Part shown: positions 1 through 8,628 of the stretch, piece after piece
Position numbering within the stretch: position 1 is the stretch's first letter
How the letters are laid out: the number at the start of each line of letters is the position of its first letter
Source of the DNA: Owenweeksia sp048267305
GTDB lineage: Bacteria; Bacteroidota; Bacteroidia; Flavobacteriales; Schleiferiaceae
Length of the DNA stretch: 64,000 bases
Assembly (NCBI GenBank): GCA_048267305.1
Contig: JBLWXT010000001.1
Location: forward strand, 219,929-283,928
Reading direction: 5' to 3'
The notes under the pieces: model-generated
The model's input: only the letters and a program-made list of their open reading frames with translations
Told to the model about the DNA's origin: nothing
Databases searched by the model: none
Made by a program: the position numbers and the translations under genes

Positions 1-108
1 GGAAATTCTGTTGAGGTATCCATTTGTTTATTGCTATTTTACGATTAATGAAACTAAAACTTTATTTATTCTTTACTTAAGTGGTTTGGTGTAAATAAGA
101 TGTTGTGA

Positions 109-438
109 TTAGCAGCAATCGCCTGCCTTGGGCAGTCGTTCAAAAAAGCTTGAAAACTGATTTTTTAGCGATGTCCATTTCTCTGGGTCTATGCAGTAGC
201 ACATGCTTGTGCCTTCCACAGTGCCTTTTATTAGGCCAATATTTTTAAGTTCCTTTAAGTGTTGAGAGATGGTGGCCTGGGCCAATCCCAACTCCTGAAC
301 AAGGTCACTATTGATACAGGAATTTAATTTTAGTAAATGCTCCAAAATGGCAATGCGAGCAGGATGACCCAAAACTCTGGCCATAAGGGCAAGTTCATTT
401 TGAGTGCTGCTAAAAAGATCTGTACGAGTAACTCCCAT
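109..438 (-). CDS. ArsR-family winged-helix transcriptional regulator
   Basis: This 109-residue protein has the ArsR/SmtB layout. An N-terminal helix region (residues 14-40, with LGHPARIAILEHL) is followed by a helix-turn-helix (about 43-66, LVQELGLAQATISQHLKEL) and a wing (about 67-85). Family members are dimeric repressors that leave DNA when they bind a metal, metalloid or other signal. The C-terminus ends in GDCC, and further cysteines sit at about positions 41, 80 and 82, so thiol sensing of an ion is possible; the ligand is inferred only. A palindrome-like site just upstream suggests autoregulation. No resistance gene lies beside it within the window, though one could lie to the left of position 1. 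Family call is secure, ligand unknown. Confidence 0.9.
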   Translation of the reverse strand: MGVTRTDLFSSTQNELALMARVLGHPARIAILEHLLKLNSCINSDLVQELGLAQATISQHLKELKNIGLIKGTVEGTSMCYCIDPEKWTSLKNQFSSFFERLPKAGDCC

Positions 439-452
439 TGCTTAAATCATTC

Positions 453-468
453 ATTGCAATATTACGAT
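453..468. promoter_or_regulatory. Probable ArsR operator
   Basis: ATTGCAATATTACGAT is a near-perfect palindrome: the two 8-base arms match when two transitions are allowed. It lies 14 bp upstream of the arsR start, where an autoregulatory repressor would bind. The related string TTACGATTAA occurs in this site (462-471) and again at 39-48 beyond the other end of the gene, and CCGTAATTA at 492-500 is a further half-site-like sequence. Binding is inferred from position and symmetry. Confidence 0.5.
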
Positions 469-580
469 TAAAATCCAAATAGCAAGTTAAGCCGTAATTA
501 TTTTCAATGTGCACGGTTTTTGTTTACCCCAAAGTCGCTTCATATTGGCTGCTAACCTATAGGAGTATAATTTTTCACCC

Positions 581-802
581 ATGAAACCGAATAATCACAA
601 TTTTTCGATAGATCTTCCTGGAGATTTAAGCGATACCCAAATTGAATCTGTACTACCCACCTTCATTTTCATCAACGAAAAGCAAAACCCGCAATCACCT
701 GTTTCCGTAGCTCACCAAATACAAGTGGTGGACTGGAAAAAGTCTAAATTAGAGAATGGAGAGTGGTCTGTAAACTCGAACTGGATAGTGAAGGCGTCTT
801 AG
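581..802 (+). CDS. Small hypothetical protein
   Basis: An ATG-started frame of 73 residues, soluble and without a signal peptide, membrane segment or recognised domain. It contains VVDWKKSKLENGEW and ends WIVKAS. An AGGAG (560-564) and a TATAAT-like string precede the start, which favours a real gene. It runs divergently from the ArsR gene and its 3' end is 10 bp from the stop of the broken lipoprotein gene on the other strand. Function is not recognised. Confidence 0.45.
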   Translation: MKPNNHNFSIDLPGDLSDTQIESVLPTFIFINEKQNPQSPVSVAHQIQVVDWKKSKLENGEWSVNSNWIVKAS

Positions 803-811
803 GCACAAATG

Positions 812-1279
812 TTAATCATCACATTGCCCAAAGTCTTGGATTGGTTTTAGCTCTCCGTTTCTAATTACATAAGGTCGTGTAATACATTTCAAATCTGTAA
901 TAAGGGAGTCATACGAGTATTTACAGGTGGCCAGCGCTGATGCAGAATCAGCCCACAGCTGGCGTTTGAAAGGTAGTTTCAGATCATCAAAGTAGACGCT
1001 ATCATTTATAAATACAAATCTTAAGCTGTCTAAATCTACCAGCTAGTGTGTTGAGTCATTGTTGAGCTGTACTCTAAAATTCTGAATGTTGACGGGAGTG
1101 CCCGGACTTAGCGAGTCAATTTGATAAATGGTATGGCACGGATCTACAGTAAATTTTGCTCCATACGCCTGAAGAAGGATTACCGAGGTTAAAGGATTTC
1201 CGATTTTATTTGAAATATTGCAAGAGGAGAGGTTGAGGATAAAAGCGAGCAGAGTTAGCTTTAAAAACCTTGACGGCAT
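812..1279 (-). pseudogene. Lipoprotein gene interrupted by one in-frame TAG
   Basis: From the ATG at 1279 the frame encodes a lipoprotein signal (MPSRFLKLTLLAF then NLSSC, lipobox Cys about residue 20) and continues to a TAG at 1043-1045. The same frame then stays open for another 76 codons, from LVDLDSLRFVFINDSVYF to PIQDFGQCDD, and ends at TAA 812-814. Read through the TAG, the product is about 155 residues. The downstream part has ordinary composition with aromatic and Cys residues, which is why I treat the two parts as one gene with a nonsense mutation. A sequencing error or recoding would look the same. No family is recognised. An upstream ATG at 1300 is possible but would put extra residues before the signal peptide. 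Confidence 0.6.
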
Positions 1280-1403
1280 GTTAGTAAACATAAATTGCAA
1301 AATAATCTGTAGTAAGAATTGTAACTGGCTTTTATCATTTTTTTATTCTCAACAAAACATTTGCTTTGCAACTTCATTATGTACCAAGCAATCTTTCACT
1401 ACA

Positions 1404-1949
1404 ATGAAAATATATACCAAGAGAGGGGATAAGGGCGAAACGTCATTAATAGGCGGCAGCCGCGTGAGCAAAACGCACGATCGCATAGAGGCGTATGGCA
1501 CTGTAGATGAATTAAACTCTGTGGTTGGCGTAATACGTGATACTGCTACATTTAAGGGCATTGACCAGGTTTTAGTAGATATCCAGAATAGGCTTTTTAC
1601 TATTGGTTCGGAGTTGGCTTCAACGCCTGATAGCAAAATGCAAATTCCAAAACTGGAGGAAAGTGATATTGAGGTGTTGGAGACGGAAATGGACAGAATG
1701 GATGAACATTTACCTGAATTAAAGAATTTTATATTGCCGGGAGGAGACCTTACGGCATCGCATTGCCATGTAGCACGCTGCGTTTGCCGCAGGGCTGAGC
1801 GAAGAGTTGTTGGCTTAACCAGTGATACAGTAGTTGACGAGAGAATAATACGTTACCTCAATCGTTTGAGCGATTATCTCTTTACCCTGGCGCGCTATTA
1901 TACCTTTCGCCATGGTGGAATTGAAACGGAGTGGAAGACAAGGAAATAG
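1404..1949 (+). CDS. Cob(I)yrinic acid a,c-diamide adenosyltransferase, PduO type
   Basis: PduO-type ATP:corrinoid adenosyltransferases transfer the 5'-deoxyadenosyl group of ATP to cob(I)alamin, making adenosylcobalamin in the cytoplasm. Visible marks are the N-terminal ATP-binding motif YTKRGDKGETSLIGG (residues 3-17), the conserved AYGTVDELN (about 31-39) and the helical segment with VARCVCRRAERR followed by YLNRLSDYLF. The length of 181 residues is normal for the family. I start at the ATG of MKIYTKRGD; an upstream in-frame ATG at 1218 would add 62 residues that do not belong to the family and would overlap the lipoprotein pseudogene. No cobalamin biosynthesis gene is adjacent, so it may serve salvage. 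Confidence 0.93.
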   Translation: MKIYTKRGDKGETSLIGGSRVSKTHDRIEAYGTVDELNSVVGVIRDTATFKGIDQVLVDIQNRLFTIGSELASTPDSKMQIPKLEESDIEVLETEMDRMDEHLPELKNFILPGGDLTASHCHVARCVCRRAERRVVGLTSDTVVDERIIRYLNRLSDYLFTLARYYTFRHGGIETEWKTRK

Positions 1950-1977
1950 CAAATTTCCCAAATACAAAAAAACAAGC

Positions 1978-2007
1978 TTGGAAAAGTGATCTAAAAAATT
2001 ACTTTTG
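1978..2007 (+). promoter_or_regulatory. Bacteroidota-type promoter of the DUF2795 gene
   Basis: TTG at 1978-1980 and TACTTTTG at 2000-2007 are separated by 19 bp. This fits the Bacteroidota housekeeping consensus (TTG, 19-21 bp, TAnnTTTG) exactly. The downstream ATG at 2031 leaves a short leader. Confidence 0.65.
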
Positions 2008-2030
2008 CAAAAAATAAACAAGGATTTAAT

Positions 2031-2255
2031 ATGTACTGGACTTTAGAACTAGCAAGCTATTTAAGTGATGCGCCATGGCCTGCCACAAAGGATGAGCTCA
2101 TTGACTTTTCTATTCGAACCGGTGCTCCTTTAGAAGTTGTGGAAAACCTCCAGGCAATGGAAGAGGAGGAGGAAGAGGTTTATGAGAGTATTGAGGACAT
2201 TTGGCCGGATTATCCATCGGAGGAAGATTTTCTCTGGAACGAAGATGAATATTAG
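2031..2255 (+). CDS. DUF2795 domain-containing protein
   Basis: A 74-residue acidic protein of a small family common in Bacteroidota. The N-terminal half has the pattern LASYLSDAPWPATKDELIDF followed by RTGAPLEVVENLQ, which is the DUF2795 core. The C-terminal half is a strongly acidic tail with EEEEEEVYESIEDIWPDYP. Family function is unknown; the size and charge suggest a soluble binding protein, which is inference. It has its own consensus promoter and a strong terminator, so it is probably monocistronic. Confidence 0.85.
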   Translation: MYWTLELASYLSDAPWPATKDELIDFSIRTGAPLEVVENLQAMEEEEEEVYESIEDIWPDYPSEEDFLWNEDEY

Positions 2256-2285
2256 CGCGCATTGGCTTTAGCGTAAATAAAATAG

Positions 2286-2324
2286 AAAACCCCTTGTCGT
2301 AATTGGCAAGGGGTTTTGTTTTTT
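2286..2324 (+). terminator. Intrinsic terminator after the DUF2795 gene
   Basis: AAAACCCCTTG (2286-2296) pairs perfectly with CAAGGGGTTTT (2307-2317) across a 10-nt loop, and a run of T follows to 2324. Confidence 0.9.
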
Positions 2325-2464
2325 AAGACCTTTAAATCTTATAAAGGGTAAGTTTTAGCCATTGAAATAAACTTGCATAGGCTTCTAGATACCTCTCTTT
2401 TTAGGAGGTGACAGGTGTGAGAAGGCGCGCGATTCTTTTCCTTTAATGTTTTTGGAGATGAGGT

Positions 2465-2493
2465 AAAAAAAAACCGGCTCTTTGCAGAACCGG
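2465..2493 (-). terminator. Intrinsic terminator after the OmpA-like gene
   Basis: Read on the minus strand, CCGGTTC and GAGCCGG form a 7-bp stem (one G-U pair) with a 6-nt loop, followed by nine T residues. It lies 22 bp past the stop of the OmpA-family gene. Confidence 0.85.
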
Positions 2494-2515
2494 ATTTTGA
2501 AATGTGTGATGGATT

Positions 2516-3352
2516 TTACTTTGAAGCGTCTTTCATTCCCTGCTCAACCATACCGTAAAACTCATCGAGTTTTGGCAGTATGATAATGCGTGTTCTGCGG
2601 TTTGCGGCACGACCCTCCTTGGTGTCGTTGGTAGAAACAGGAACATAGTAACTGCGACCGGCAGCAGTCATGCGTTCTGGTTTTACCTTATAGTCGTTTT
2701 GAAGAACCCTTACAATAGAAGTGGCGCGCTTTACACTTAAGTCCCAGTTGTCTTGCAATACAGCGTTTTGGATAGAAACGTTGTCGGTATGACCTTCAAC
2801 CATAATATCCATGTTTGGCTTGTTATTTACCACTTTGGCTACTTTTCCGAGTACATCTTTTGCTGCATCGCTCACTTGGTAGCTACCGCTTTTAAACAAA
2901 AGCTTGTCTGAGATAGAGATAAATACCACACCCTTCTCAACATTGATCTGTATATCCTCATCACTCATGTTTCCTAACACACCCTTAAGGCTTGTTACAA
3001 GGGCAATAGTTACAGAGTCTTTTTTGGAAAGGGCATCGTTAAGAGTTTTAATACGTAGATCTTTCTCTTTAATGCTCTCTAAGGATTTCTCCATGTTTTC
3101 AGCTTCCTTCTTGCTTAAGGTGGCAAGGTTACCCACGTTGTTCAGCAATTGATAGTTTACGCCTTTTAGGTAATCTATTTCTTTTTTGCGGTTTTCGCGA
3201 TCGTCAAGGCACTCGGCAAGCTTAAGTTTAGCTGTGCTGTAAGCATCTTCGGTTTCCTGATTTTTAGTTTGAAGAGCGGTGTATTTCTTTTTAGAAACAC
3301 ATGAACTCATAAGGGCAACAATTAAAACAGGTGCTAAGAAAACTTTCTTCAT
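2516..3352 (-). CDS. OmpA/MotB-family peptidoglycan-binding lipoprotein
   Basis: A 278-residue lipoprotein. The signal peptide ends at ALMSSC (lipobox Cys about 18), so the mature protein should be lipid-anchored in the envelope. Residues about 25-115 are charged and heptad-like, consistent with a coiled coil. Residues about 145-265 form an OmpA C-terminal domain, with LLFKSGSYQVSDAAKDVL, the diagnostic VEGHTDNV and GRAANRRTRIII; the family binds meso-diaminopimelate of peptidoglycan. The architecture suggests an outer-membrane-to-wall tether. It is followed by its own terminator and flanked by unrelated genes. Confidence 0.92.
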   Translation of the reverse strand: MKKVFLAPVLIVALMSSCVSKKKYTALQTKNQETEDAYSTAKLKLAECLDDRENRKKEIDYLKGVNYQLLNNVGNLATLSKKEAENMEKSLESIKEKDLRIKTLNDALSKKDSVTIALVTSLKGVLGNMSDEDIQINVEKGVVFISISDKLLFKSGSYQVSDAAKDVLGKVAKVVNNKPNMDIMVEGHTDNVSIQNAVLQDNWDLSVKRATSIVRVLQNDYKVKPERMTAAGRSYYVPVSTNDTKEGRAANRRTRIIILPKLDEFYGMVEQGMKDASK

Positions 3353-3566
3353 TGTAAATTGAAATGTGGTTAAAAAAAATAATTATTGTCAGTTTTTCAG
3401 TTTGGGCTGATAATGCGTGCTGCATAAAAACACCGGCTGCCCTTATCCAAAAACTCTGCCTAATACCAAAAGTGCTGCTTATCGGACGAAAGTCCTTGTT
3501 TTTCCTTTCATTTTGAAAATAAAAAAATCCTTGCCCTACTTTTTTGGTGAGTCTTCAGGTTCATCG

Positions 3567-4433
3567 TCAATTGATGATTTCATTTACATTGCTGTAAATG
3601 GTGGTGGCCAGTTCATCCGTTGGCAGGTCGTTGGAGTCTGTTCCAAAAGGATCTTCAATTTCTTCGGCAATAAGCTCGAGGCTCGCCAGGGCATAAAAGG
3701 TAAATACGGTTATGAAGATAACGGAGTATCCAAAATCTGTAACAAAGCCAAATGGCATGGAGATGATGTACACAAAAATGAACTTCTTTATAAAGATATT
3801 GTAGGTGTAGGGAATCGGGGTTTTTTTGATTCGTTCACAGGCGCCACAGATGTCGGTAAAGGCATTAAGATCTTGTAACATGGCCAGATAAGCTCCCTCG
3901 CTTATGTGTTTATCCTGATAAATGGCCAGTATTCGGTTTTGCATGGCATTAGCCAAATGGTTTGGTACATGCTTGCCAACTTTTTGCTTATTCATAAATG
4001 AGGGTAAGAGCAGCACCAGCTCTTCCCTGGATGCCGTTCGCAGGTGATCCTTAAGCACAGAGGCATATAGGCCAATCATTTCCTTTAGTTCCTTTCTGCG
4101 CTGAGTTTCACTATCAGGTAAAAAGGCATTTATTTTTAAAGAAAGATTACGACTAACATTTACCAGGGCACCCCATTGCTTTCTGCCTTCCCACCATCGG
4201 TCGTAGGCAGTGTTGGTTCTGAAAACCAGTAAAAGTGAAAGTACAAATCCCAGTAATGAGTGCACAAGTGTGGTGCTGGCATACTTAAGATTATAAACTT
4301 CAATTTCAATAAAGGCAACTATGGCGCTAAAGAGTGCGATAGACACCATCACCCAGAATAATGTCCTAAAAGTCTCTTGTTTGTGGAACTTAAAAATAAG
4401 GCCGAACCAGTTCTTGGGATTGTATGTAACCAT
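3567..4433 (-). CDS. Bestrophin-family (UPF0187) membrane channel protein
   Basis: A 288-residue integral membrane protein of the bestrophin family, whose bacterial members form pentameric ion channels in the inner membrane. The signature is FRTNTAYDRWWEGRKQWGAL (residues about 72-91), after hydrophobic segments at about 24-43 and 53-70. Two further hydrophobic segments lie around residues 212-250. The C-terminal SLELIAEEIEDPFG (about 251-264) is also typical. Ion selectivity cannot be read from the sequence. It stands alone, convergent to nothing and about 150 bp from divergent secA. Confidence 0.9.
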   Translation of the reverse strand: MVTYNPKNWFGLIFKFHKQETFRTLFWVMVSIALFSAIVAFIEIEVYNLKYASTTLVHSLLGFVLSLLLVFRTNTAYDRWWEGRKQWGALVNVSRNLSLKINAFLPDSETQRRKELKEMIGLYASVLKDHLRTASREELVLLLPSFMNKQKVGKHVPNHLANAMQNRILAIYQDKHISEGAYLAMLQDLNAFTDICGACERIKKTPIPYTYNIFIKKFIFVYIISMPFGFVTDFGYSVIFITVFTFYALASLELIAEEIEDPFGTDSNDLPTDELATTIYSNVNEIIN

Positions 4434-4525
4434 AGTTTGTATTTGAAGTGGGCTAAAATATAAACATTAGGATTTTATACCAGCTCCGCCAAATCGTCAT
4501 AAAGTTTTAATAGGCACGTTTTTAG

Positions 4526-4559
4526 TTTGGAAGTTGCGCATTAAATATGGCTAAATTTG
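4526..4559 (+). promoter_or_regulatory. Probable secA promoter
   Basis: TTG at 4527-4529 (inside TTTGG) and TAAATTTG at 4552-4559 form a Bacteroidota-type promoter with a 22-bp spacer, slightly long. The secA ATG follows at 4581. Confidence 0.5.
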
Positions 4560-4580
4560 ACGCCCCTGTAAAAAGACAAT

Positions 4581-7500
4581 ATGCTTAATAATATTATAGA
4601 GAAGCTCTTCGGCTCAAAGAGTGGTAGAGATATAAAGGAACTAAAACCAATAGTTGATAAGGTTAATGCCGAATTCGAGAAACTACAATCCTTAAATAAC
4701 GATGAGTTAAGGGCAAAAACGGCCGAATTCAGAAAGCGCATAGCTGACAATATAGCCGAGCAAACCAATCGGATTGAAGAAATAAAGGGCAAAATTGAAA
4801 CGGAAGAGAATATAGAGATGAAAGAGGCTCTATATGTGGAGATTGATGGCTTGGAGATTGCCGCACGCGATAAAACGGAAGATCTTTTAAAGGAATTATT
4901 ACCGGAAGCATTTGCCGTGGTAAAGGAAACTTCAAGACGTTTTGCATCAGGTGAACCGCTGGAGGTTACCGCATCTCCATTTGATATGGAGGTTTCAAGA
5001 TTTTCGGATGCCGTATCCCTCAATGGAGAAAAAGCCATTTGGAACAATAGCTGGACAGCTGCCGGAGCTCAGATAAAATGGGAAATGGTACACTATGATG
5101 TGCAGCTTATTGGTGGTTCTGTTTTGCACAATGGCTCCATTGCAGAGATGGCCACTGGTGAGGGTAAAACCCTGGTGGCTACATTACCGGTTTATCTCAA
5201 TGCCCTTCCCGGAAAAGGTGTACACCTTGTAACGGTAAACGATTATCTCGCACGAAGAGACTCAGAGTGGATGGCACCTATTTTCCAGTTTCATGGCTTG
5301 AGCATTGACTGTATTGATAAGCACCGCCCAAATTCTGAAGAACGTAAAAAAGCCTATCAGGCGGATATCACCTATGGAACCAACAACGAGTTTGGTTTCG
5401 ATTACCTGCGTGATAATATGGCCCGCAGCACAGAGGATTTAGTGCAGCGCCCACACAATTATGCTATTGTTGATGAGGTGGATTCGGTGTTGATTGATGA
5501 TGCCCGTACACCTCTTATCATATCGGGGCCAACCCCTCAGGGCGATAAACAGGAGTTTGAACAGCTTAAGCCCCATGTAATCCGTTTGGTGGAGGCTCAA
5601 AAGGCATTGGTAGCCAAAGAGCTAAAAGAAGCTAAGCAGCTTATTGCCAGCAGCGATAAAAAAGATAAGGAAGAAGGAGCGGTAAAATTACTCCGTGCCC
5701 ACAGAGGTTTGCCTAAAACCAAGGCCCTTATAAAGTTCTTGAGTGAAGATGGTATGCGTACCCTTCTCCAAAAAACGGAGAACAACTTTATGGCTGAGCA
5801 GATGAAGAATATGCACATCATTGATGATGAGCTCTACTTCACGATTGACGAAAAGCAAAATCAGATTGACCTTACCGATAAAGGTATCGATCTGCTTTCC
5901 GAAAAAACCGAGCGCGATTTCTTCATTATGCCAGACATCTCCATGGCATTGGCTGAATTGGAGCAAGCCGGACATGAGGGAATTGAAAAAGCGGAGAAGA
6001 AAGAAGAGTTGATGCGCAACTTTAGCATTAAAAGTGAGCGCATCCATACCATGAACCAACTGCTAAAGGCCTTTGCACTTTTTGAAAAGGATACCGAGTA
6101 TGTGGTGATGGACAATAAGGTGAAGATTGTAGATGAGCAAACCGGCCGTATTATGGAAGGTCGTAGATATTCTGACGGACTTCATCAGGCCATTGAAGCC
6201 AAGGAAAATGTAAAGATTGAGGCTGCCACACAAACCTATGCCACTGTTACACTCCAGAATTATTTCAGGATGTACAATAAGCTGAGCGGTATGACCGGTA
6301 CAGCGGAAACGGAGGCGGGTGAATTCTTTGACATCTATAAACTGGAGGTAACTGTAATACCTACCAACCGCCCAATAGCACGTGATGATCGCCAGGATTT
6401 GGTTTTTAAAACCAAGCGTGAAAAGTATAATGCGGTAATTGAAGAAATAAACGAACTGGTAAATCAAGGCCGTCCGGTGTTGGTGGGTACCACTTCCGTG
6501 GAGATATCTGAATTGCTGGGCAGGGCACTTTCCCTGCGCAAGATCAGGCACAATGTGCTTAACGCTAAGCTTCACCAAAAGGAAGCGGAAATTGTGGCAG
6601 AAGCTGGTCAGCCGGGTACGGTAACTATTGCTACCAACATGGCTGGTAGGGGTACTGATATTAAGCTTACACCAGAGAGCAAGGCCGCAGGTGGTTTGGC
6701 CATTGTAGGTACTGAGCGCCACGACAGTCGTAGGGTAGACAGGCAGTTGCGCGGACGTGCCGGTCGTCAGGGAGATCCTGGTAGCTCGCAGTTTTTTGTG
6801 TCGCTGGAAGATAACCTGATGCGCCTTTTCAATTCAGAGCGCGTGGCTAAACTGATGGATCGCATGGGCCTCAAGGAGGGAGAGGTTATCCAGCACAGCA
6901 TGGTTTCCAAATCCATTGAAAGAGCACAGAAGAAAGTTGAGGAAAACAATTTTGGAAGTCGTAAGCGTCTTTTGGAGTTTGATGATGTAATGAACTCTCA
7001 ACGTGAGGTTATCTATAAGCGCAGAAGGCACGCCCTTTATGGTGAACGTCTTCAGGTAGATATCGCCAACATGTTTTATGATACCTGTCAGAGCATTATA
7101 GACGAAACCCAGCCTGCGAGGGAATATGACACGTTTCAGCTGGAATTGATGCGTGTGTTTACCATGGAAAGCCCGGTATCAGAAGAAGAATTTCTGAAAA
7201 TGCCACAGGCAGAACTGGTGCATAAGGTGTATGAAAGTGCCCTGCATACCTATTCTGATAAGAACATCAGGATAGCTCGTATGGCCATGCCTGTTATCAA
7301 AAATGTATATCAAAATCAGGATAATAAATTTGAGAATATTGTGGTTCCATTTACGGATGGTACCAAGGGGCTGCAGGTTGTAACTAATCTTGAAAAAGCC
7401 TATAAGAGTGAAGGACGTCAGCTTATTCGTGATTTTGAAAAGAACATCATCCTCGCGATGATTGATGATAGCTGGAAAGAACACCTTAGAGATATGGATG

Positions 7501-7919
7501 ACTTGCGCCAGAGTGTGCAGGGAGCTGTTTACGAACAAAAGGATCCATTGCTTATTTACAAGTTTGAGGCATTCGAGCTTTTCCGTGCGATGATTGATAA
7601 GAGTAACCGTGAGATAGCCTCATTCCTCTTTAAAGGTCAGTTGCCAAGCCAGGATAGCAGTCAGGTACAGCAAGCTCAGGCACCAAGGCGTACTAACTAC
7701 GATAATTTGCAAACATCACATGATGATCTTTCGGCCGGAGGCGGTGGGGAATCTGCGCCACAGGAGCAGCCAAAGGCCCAGCCAGTGGTGAATGAGAAAA
7801 CTTATGGACGAAATGATTTGGTTACAATTCAAAATGTGGCAACCGGAGAAAAGAAGGAGATCAAATACAAAAAGGCTGAAAGTATGGTCTCCAGCCGACA
7901 ATGGATAATTATTGAATAA
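4581..7919 (+). CDS. secA: Preprotein translocase ATPase SecA
   Basis: SecA is the ATPase motor that drives unfolded secretory proteins through SecYEG. Visible motifs include Walker A GEGKT (residues 193-197), TVNDYLARRDSEWM, the tract YGTNNEFGFDYLRDNM, the Walker B/DEAD-like DEVD (298-301) with DDARTPLIISGP, YFRMYNKLSGMTGTAETEA, NMAGRGTDIKL and QLRGRAGRQGDPG. At 1112 residues it is longer than the E. coli protein (about 900) because of a helical insertion after the first DEVD region, as is usual in Bacteroidota. The C-terminus reads YGRNDLVTIQNV where many SecAs carry the zinc-binding GRNDPCPCGSGKK, so the Cys cluster is absent. It has its own promoter and terminator. Confidence 0.98.
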   Translation: MLNNIIEKLFGSKSGRDIKELKPIVDKVNAEFEKLQSLNNDELRAKTAEFRKRIADNIAEQTNRIEEIKGKIETEENIEMKEALYVEIDGLEIAARDKTEDLLKELLPEAFAVVKETSRRFASGEPLEVTASPFDMEVSRFSDAVSLNGEKAIWNNSWTAAGAQIKWEMVHYDVQLIGGSVLHNGSIAEMATGEGKTLVATLPVYLNALPGKGVHLVTVNDYLARRDSEWMAPIFQFHGLSIDCIDKHRPNSEERKKAYQADITYGTNNEFGFDYLRDNMARSTEDLVQRPHNYAIVDEVDSVLIDDARTPLIISGPTPQGDKQEFEQLKPHVIRLVEAQKALVAKELKEAKQLIASSDKKDKEEGAVKLLRAHRGLPKTKALIKFLSEDGMRTLLQKTENNFMAEQMKNMHIIDDELYFTIDEKQNQIDLTDKGIDLLSEKTERDFFIMPDISMALAELEQAGHEGIEKAEKKEELMRNFSIKSERIHTMNQLLKAFALFEKDTEYVVMDNKVKIVDEQTGRIMEGRRYSDGLHQAIEAKENVKIEAATQTYATVTLQNYFRMYNKLSGMTGTAETEAGEFFDIYKLEVTVIPTNRPIARDDRQDLVFKTKREKYNAVIEEINELVNQGRPVLVGTTSVEISELLGRALSLRKIRHNVLNAKLHQKEAEIVAEAGQPGTVTIATNMAGRGTDIKLTPESKAAGGLAIVGTERHDSRRVDRQLRGRAGRQGDPGSSQFFVSLEDNLMRLFNSERVAKLMDRMGLKEGEVIQHSMVSKSIERAQKKVEENNFGSRKRLLEFDDVMNSQREVIYKRRRHALYGERLQVDIANMFYDTCQSIIDETQPAREYDTFQLELMRVFTMESPVSEEEFLKMPQAELVHKVYESALHTYSDKNIRIARMAMPVIKNVYQNQDNKFENIVVPFTDGTKGLQVVTNLEKAYKSEGRQLIRDFEKNIILAMIDDSWKEHLRDMDDLRQSVQGAVYEQKDPLLIYKFEAFELFRAMIDKSNREIASFLFKGQLPSQDSSQVQQAQAPRRTNYDNLQTSHDDLSAGGGGESAPQEQPKAQPVVNEKTYGRNDLVTIQNVATGEKKEIKYKKAESMVSSRQWIIIE

Positions 7920-7924
7920 TCATG

Positions 7925-7957
7925 AAAATCCTCACTTTTTTAAAGTGGGGATTTTTT
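7925..7957 (+). terminator. secA terminator
   Basis: AAAATCCTCACTTT and AAAGTGGGGATTTT form a long stem (one G-U pair) with a short T loop, and the right arm runs into six T. It starts 6 bp after the secA stop. Confidence 0.9.
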
Positions 7958-8034
7958 ATTTGAGAGATTTTCCCCTTTTCGGGAACAAAGAGGCGCTAAT
8001 TCTATTAACTTAGTTAGAAATAAATCAATCCATT

Positions 8035-8499
8035 ATGAAAAGATATTTTTTACTTCCCTCGCTTGTAGTTGTGGGGCTAATGTTTAGCTCATGTAAATCA
8101 ACCATTACCGCTCAAAAGGTAGTTAAGCAAGAAGAAAAGGCTCGGGAGGAACTGAGTGATGCTCACGAAGAACTTGTGAAATTAGCTCAAATGAAAGAGC
8201 AGTATTCTGTGGATGGAATACAAACTCAAATTGATGCATTAAAAAAGCGTCAGAAGGAAATTAAGAAGGATATTAAAAAGCTGGAGGGCGTGTCAACCGA
8301 TGCTGCAAAGGATGGTACCGGAGGCCTGGTGAAAAATCTTGAAAAGGAAAGTGCCAGCCTTGGTAAAAAGATTTCCGATCTTGAAGGCATGCCAAAAGAG
8401 AATTGGGCAAAGGCTATTGAAGCAATTAATCAAAGTGTTGCCAACCTTGAACAGCAGATTGCTACAATCACTCAAAACCTCGATCGCTCAGCAGAATAG
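8035..8499 (+). CDS. Coiled-coil lipoprotein, function unknown
   Basis: A 154-residue protein with a lipoprotein signal ending LMFSSC (lipobox Cys about 20). Almost all of the rest is charged, Lys/Glu/Gln-rich and heptad-like (EEKAREELSDAHEELVKLA; KKRQKEIKKDIKKLEG), so it is predicted to be an extended coiled coil anchored in the envelope. The size recalls small periplasmic spacer lipoproteins, but no family signature is seen. It is monocistronic, between the terminators at 7925 and 8533. Confidence 0.75.
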   Translation: MKRYFLLPSLVVVGLMFSSCKSTITAQKVVKQEEKAREELSDAHEELVKLAQMKEQYSVDGIQTQIDALKKRQKEIKKDIKKLEGVSTDAAKDGTGGLVKNLEKESASLGKKISDLEGMPKENWAKAIEAINQSVANLEQQIATITQNLDRSAE

Positions 8500-8532
8500 G
8501 CTTTAAAAAGATCATTGAGGTGATATCTACAG

Positions 8533-8563
8533 CCCTGCCACTTTTGTGTCAGGGTTTTTTTAT
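8533..8563 (+). terminator. Intrinsic terminator after the coiled-coil lipoprotein
   Basis: CCCTGCCAC and GTGTCAGGG form a 9-bp stem with one central mismatch and a TTTT loop, followed by seven T. Confidence 0.85.
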
Positions 8564-8628
8564 TTTTAATATTGAGGCAACGCTTTATTAATCTTGTCGT
8601 CAATAAATCAGGTACATCGTAATATACA

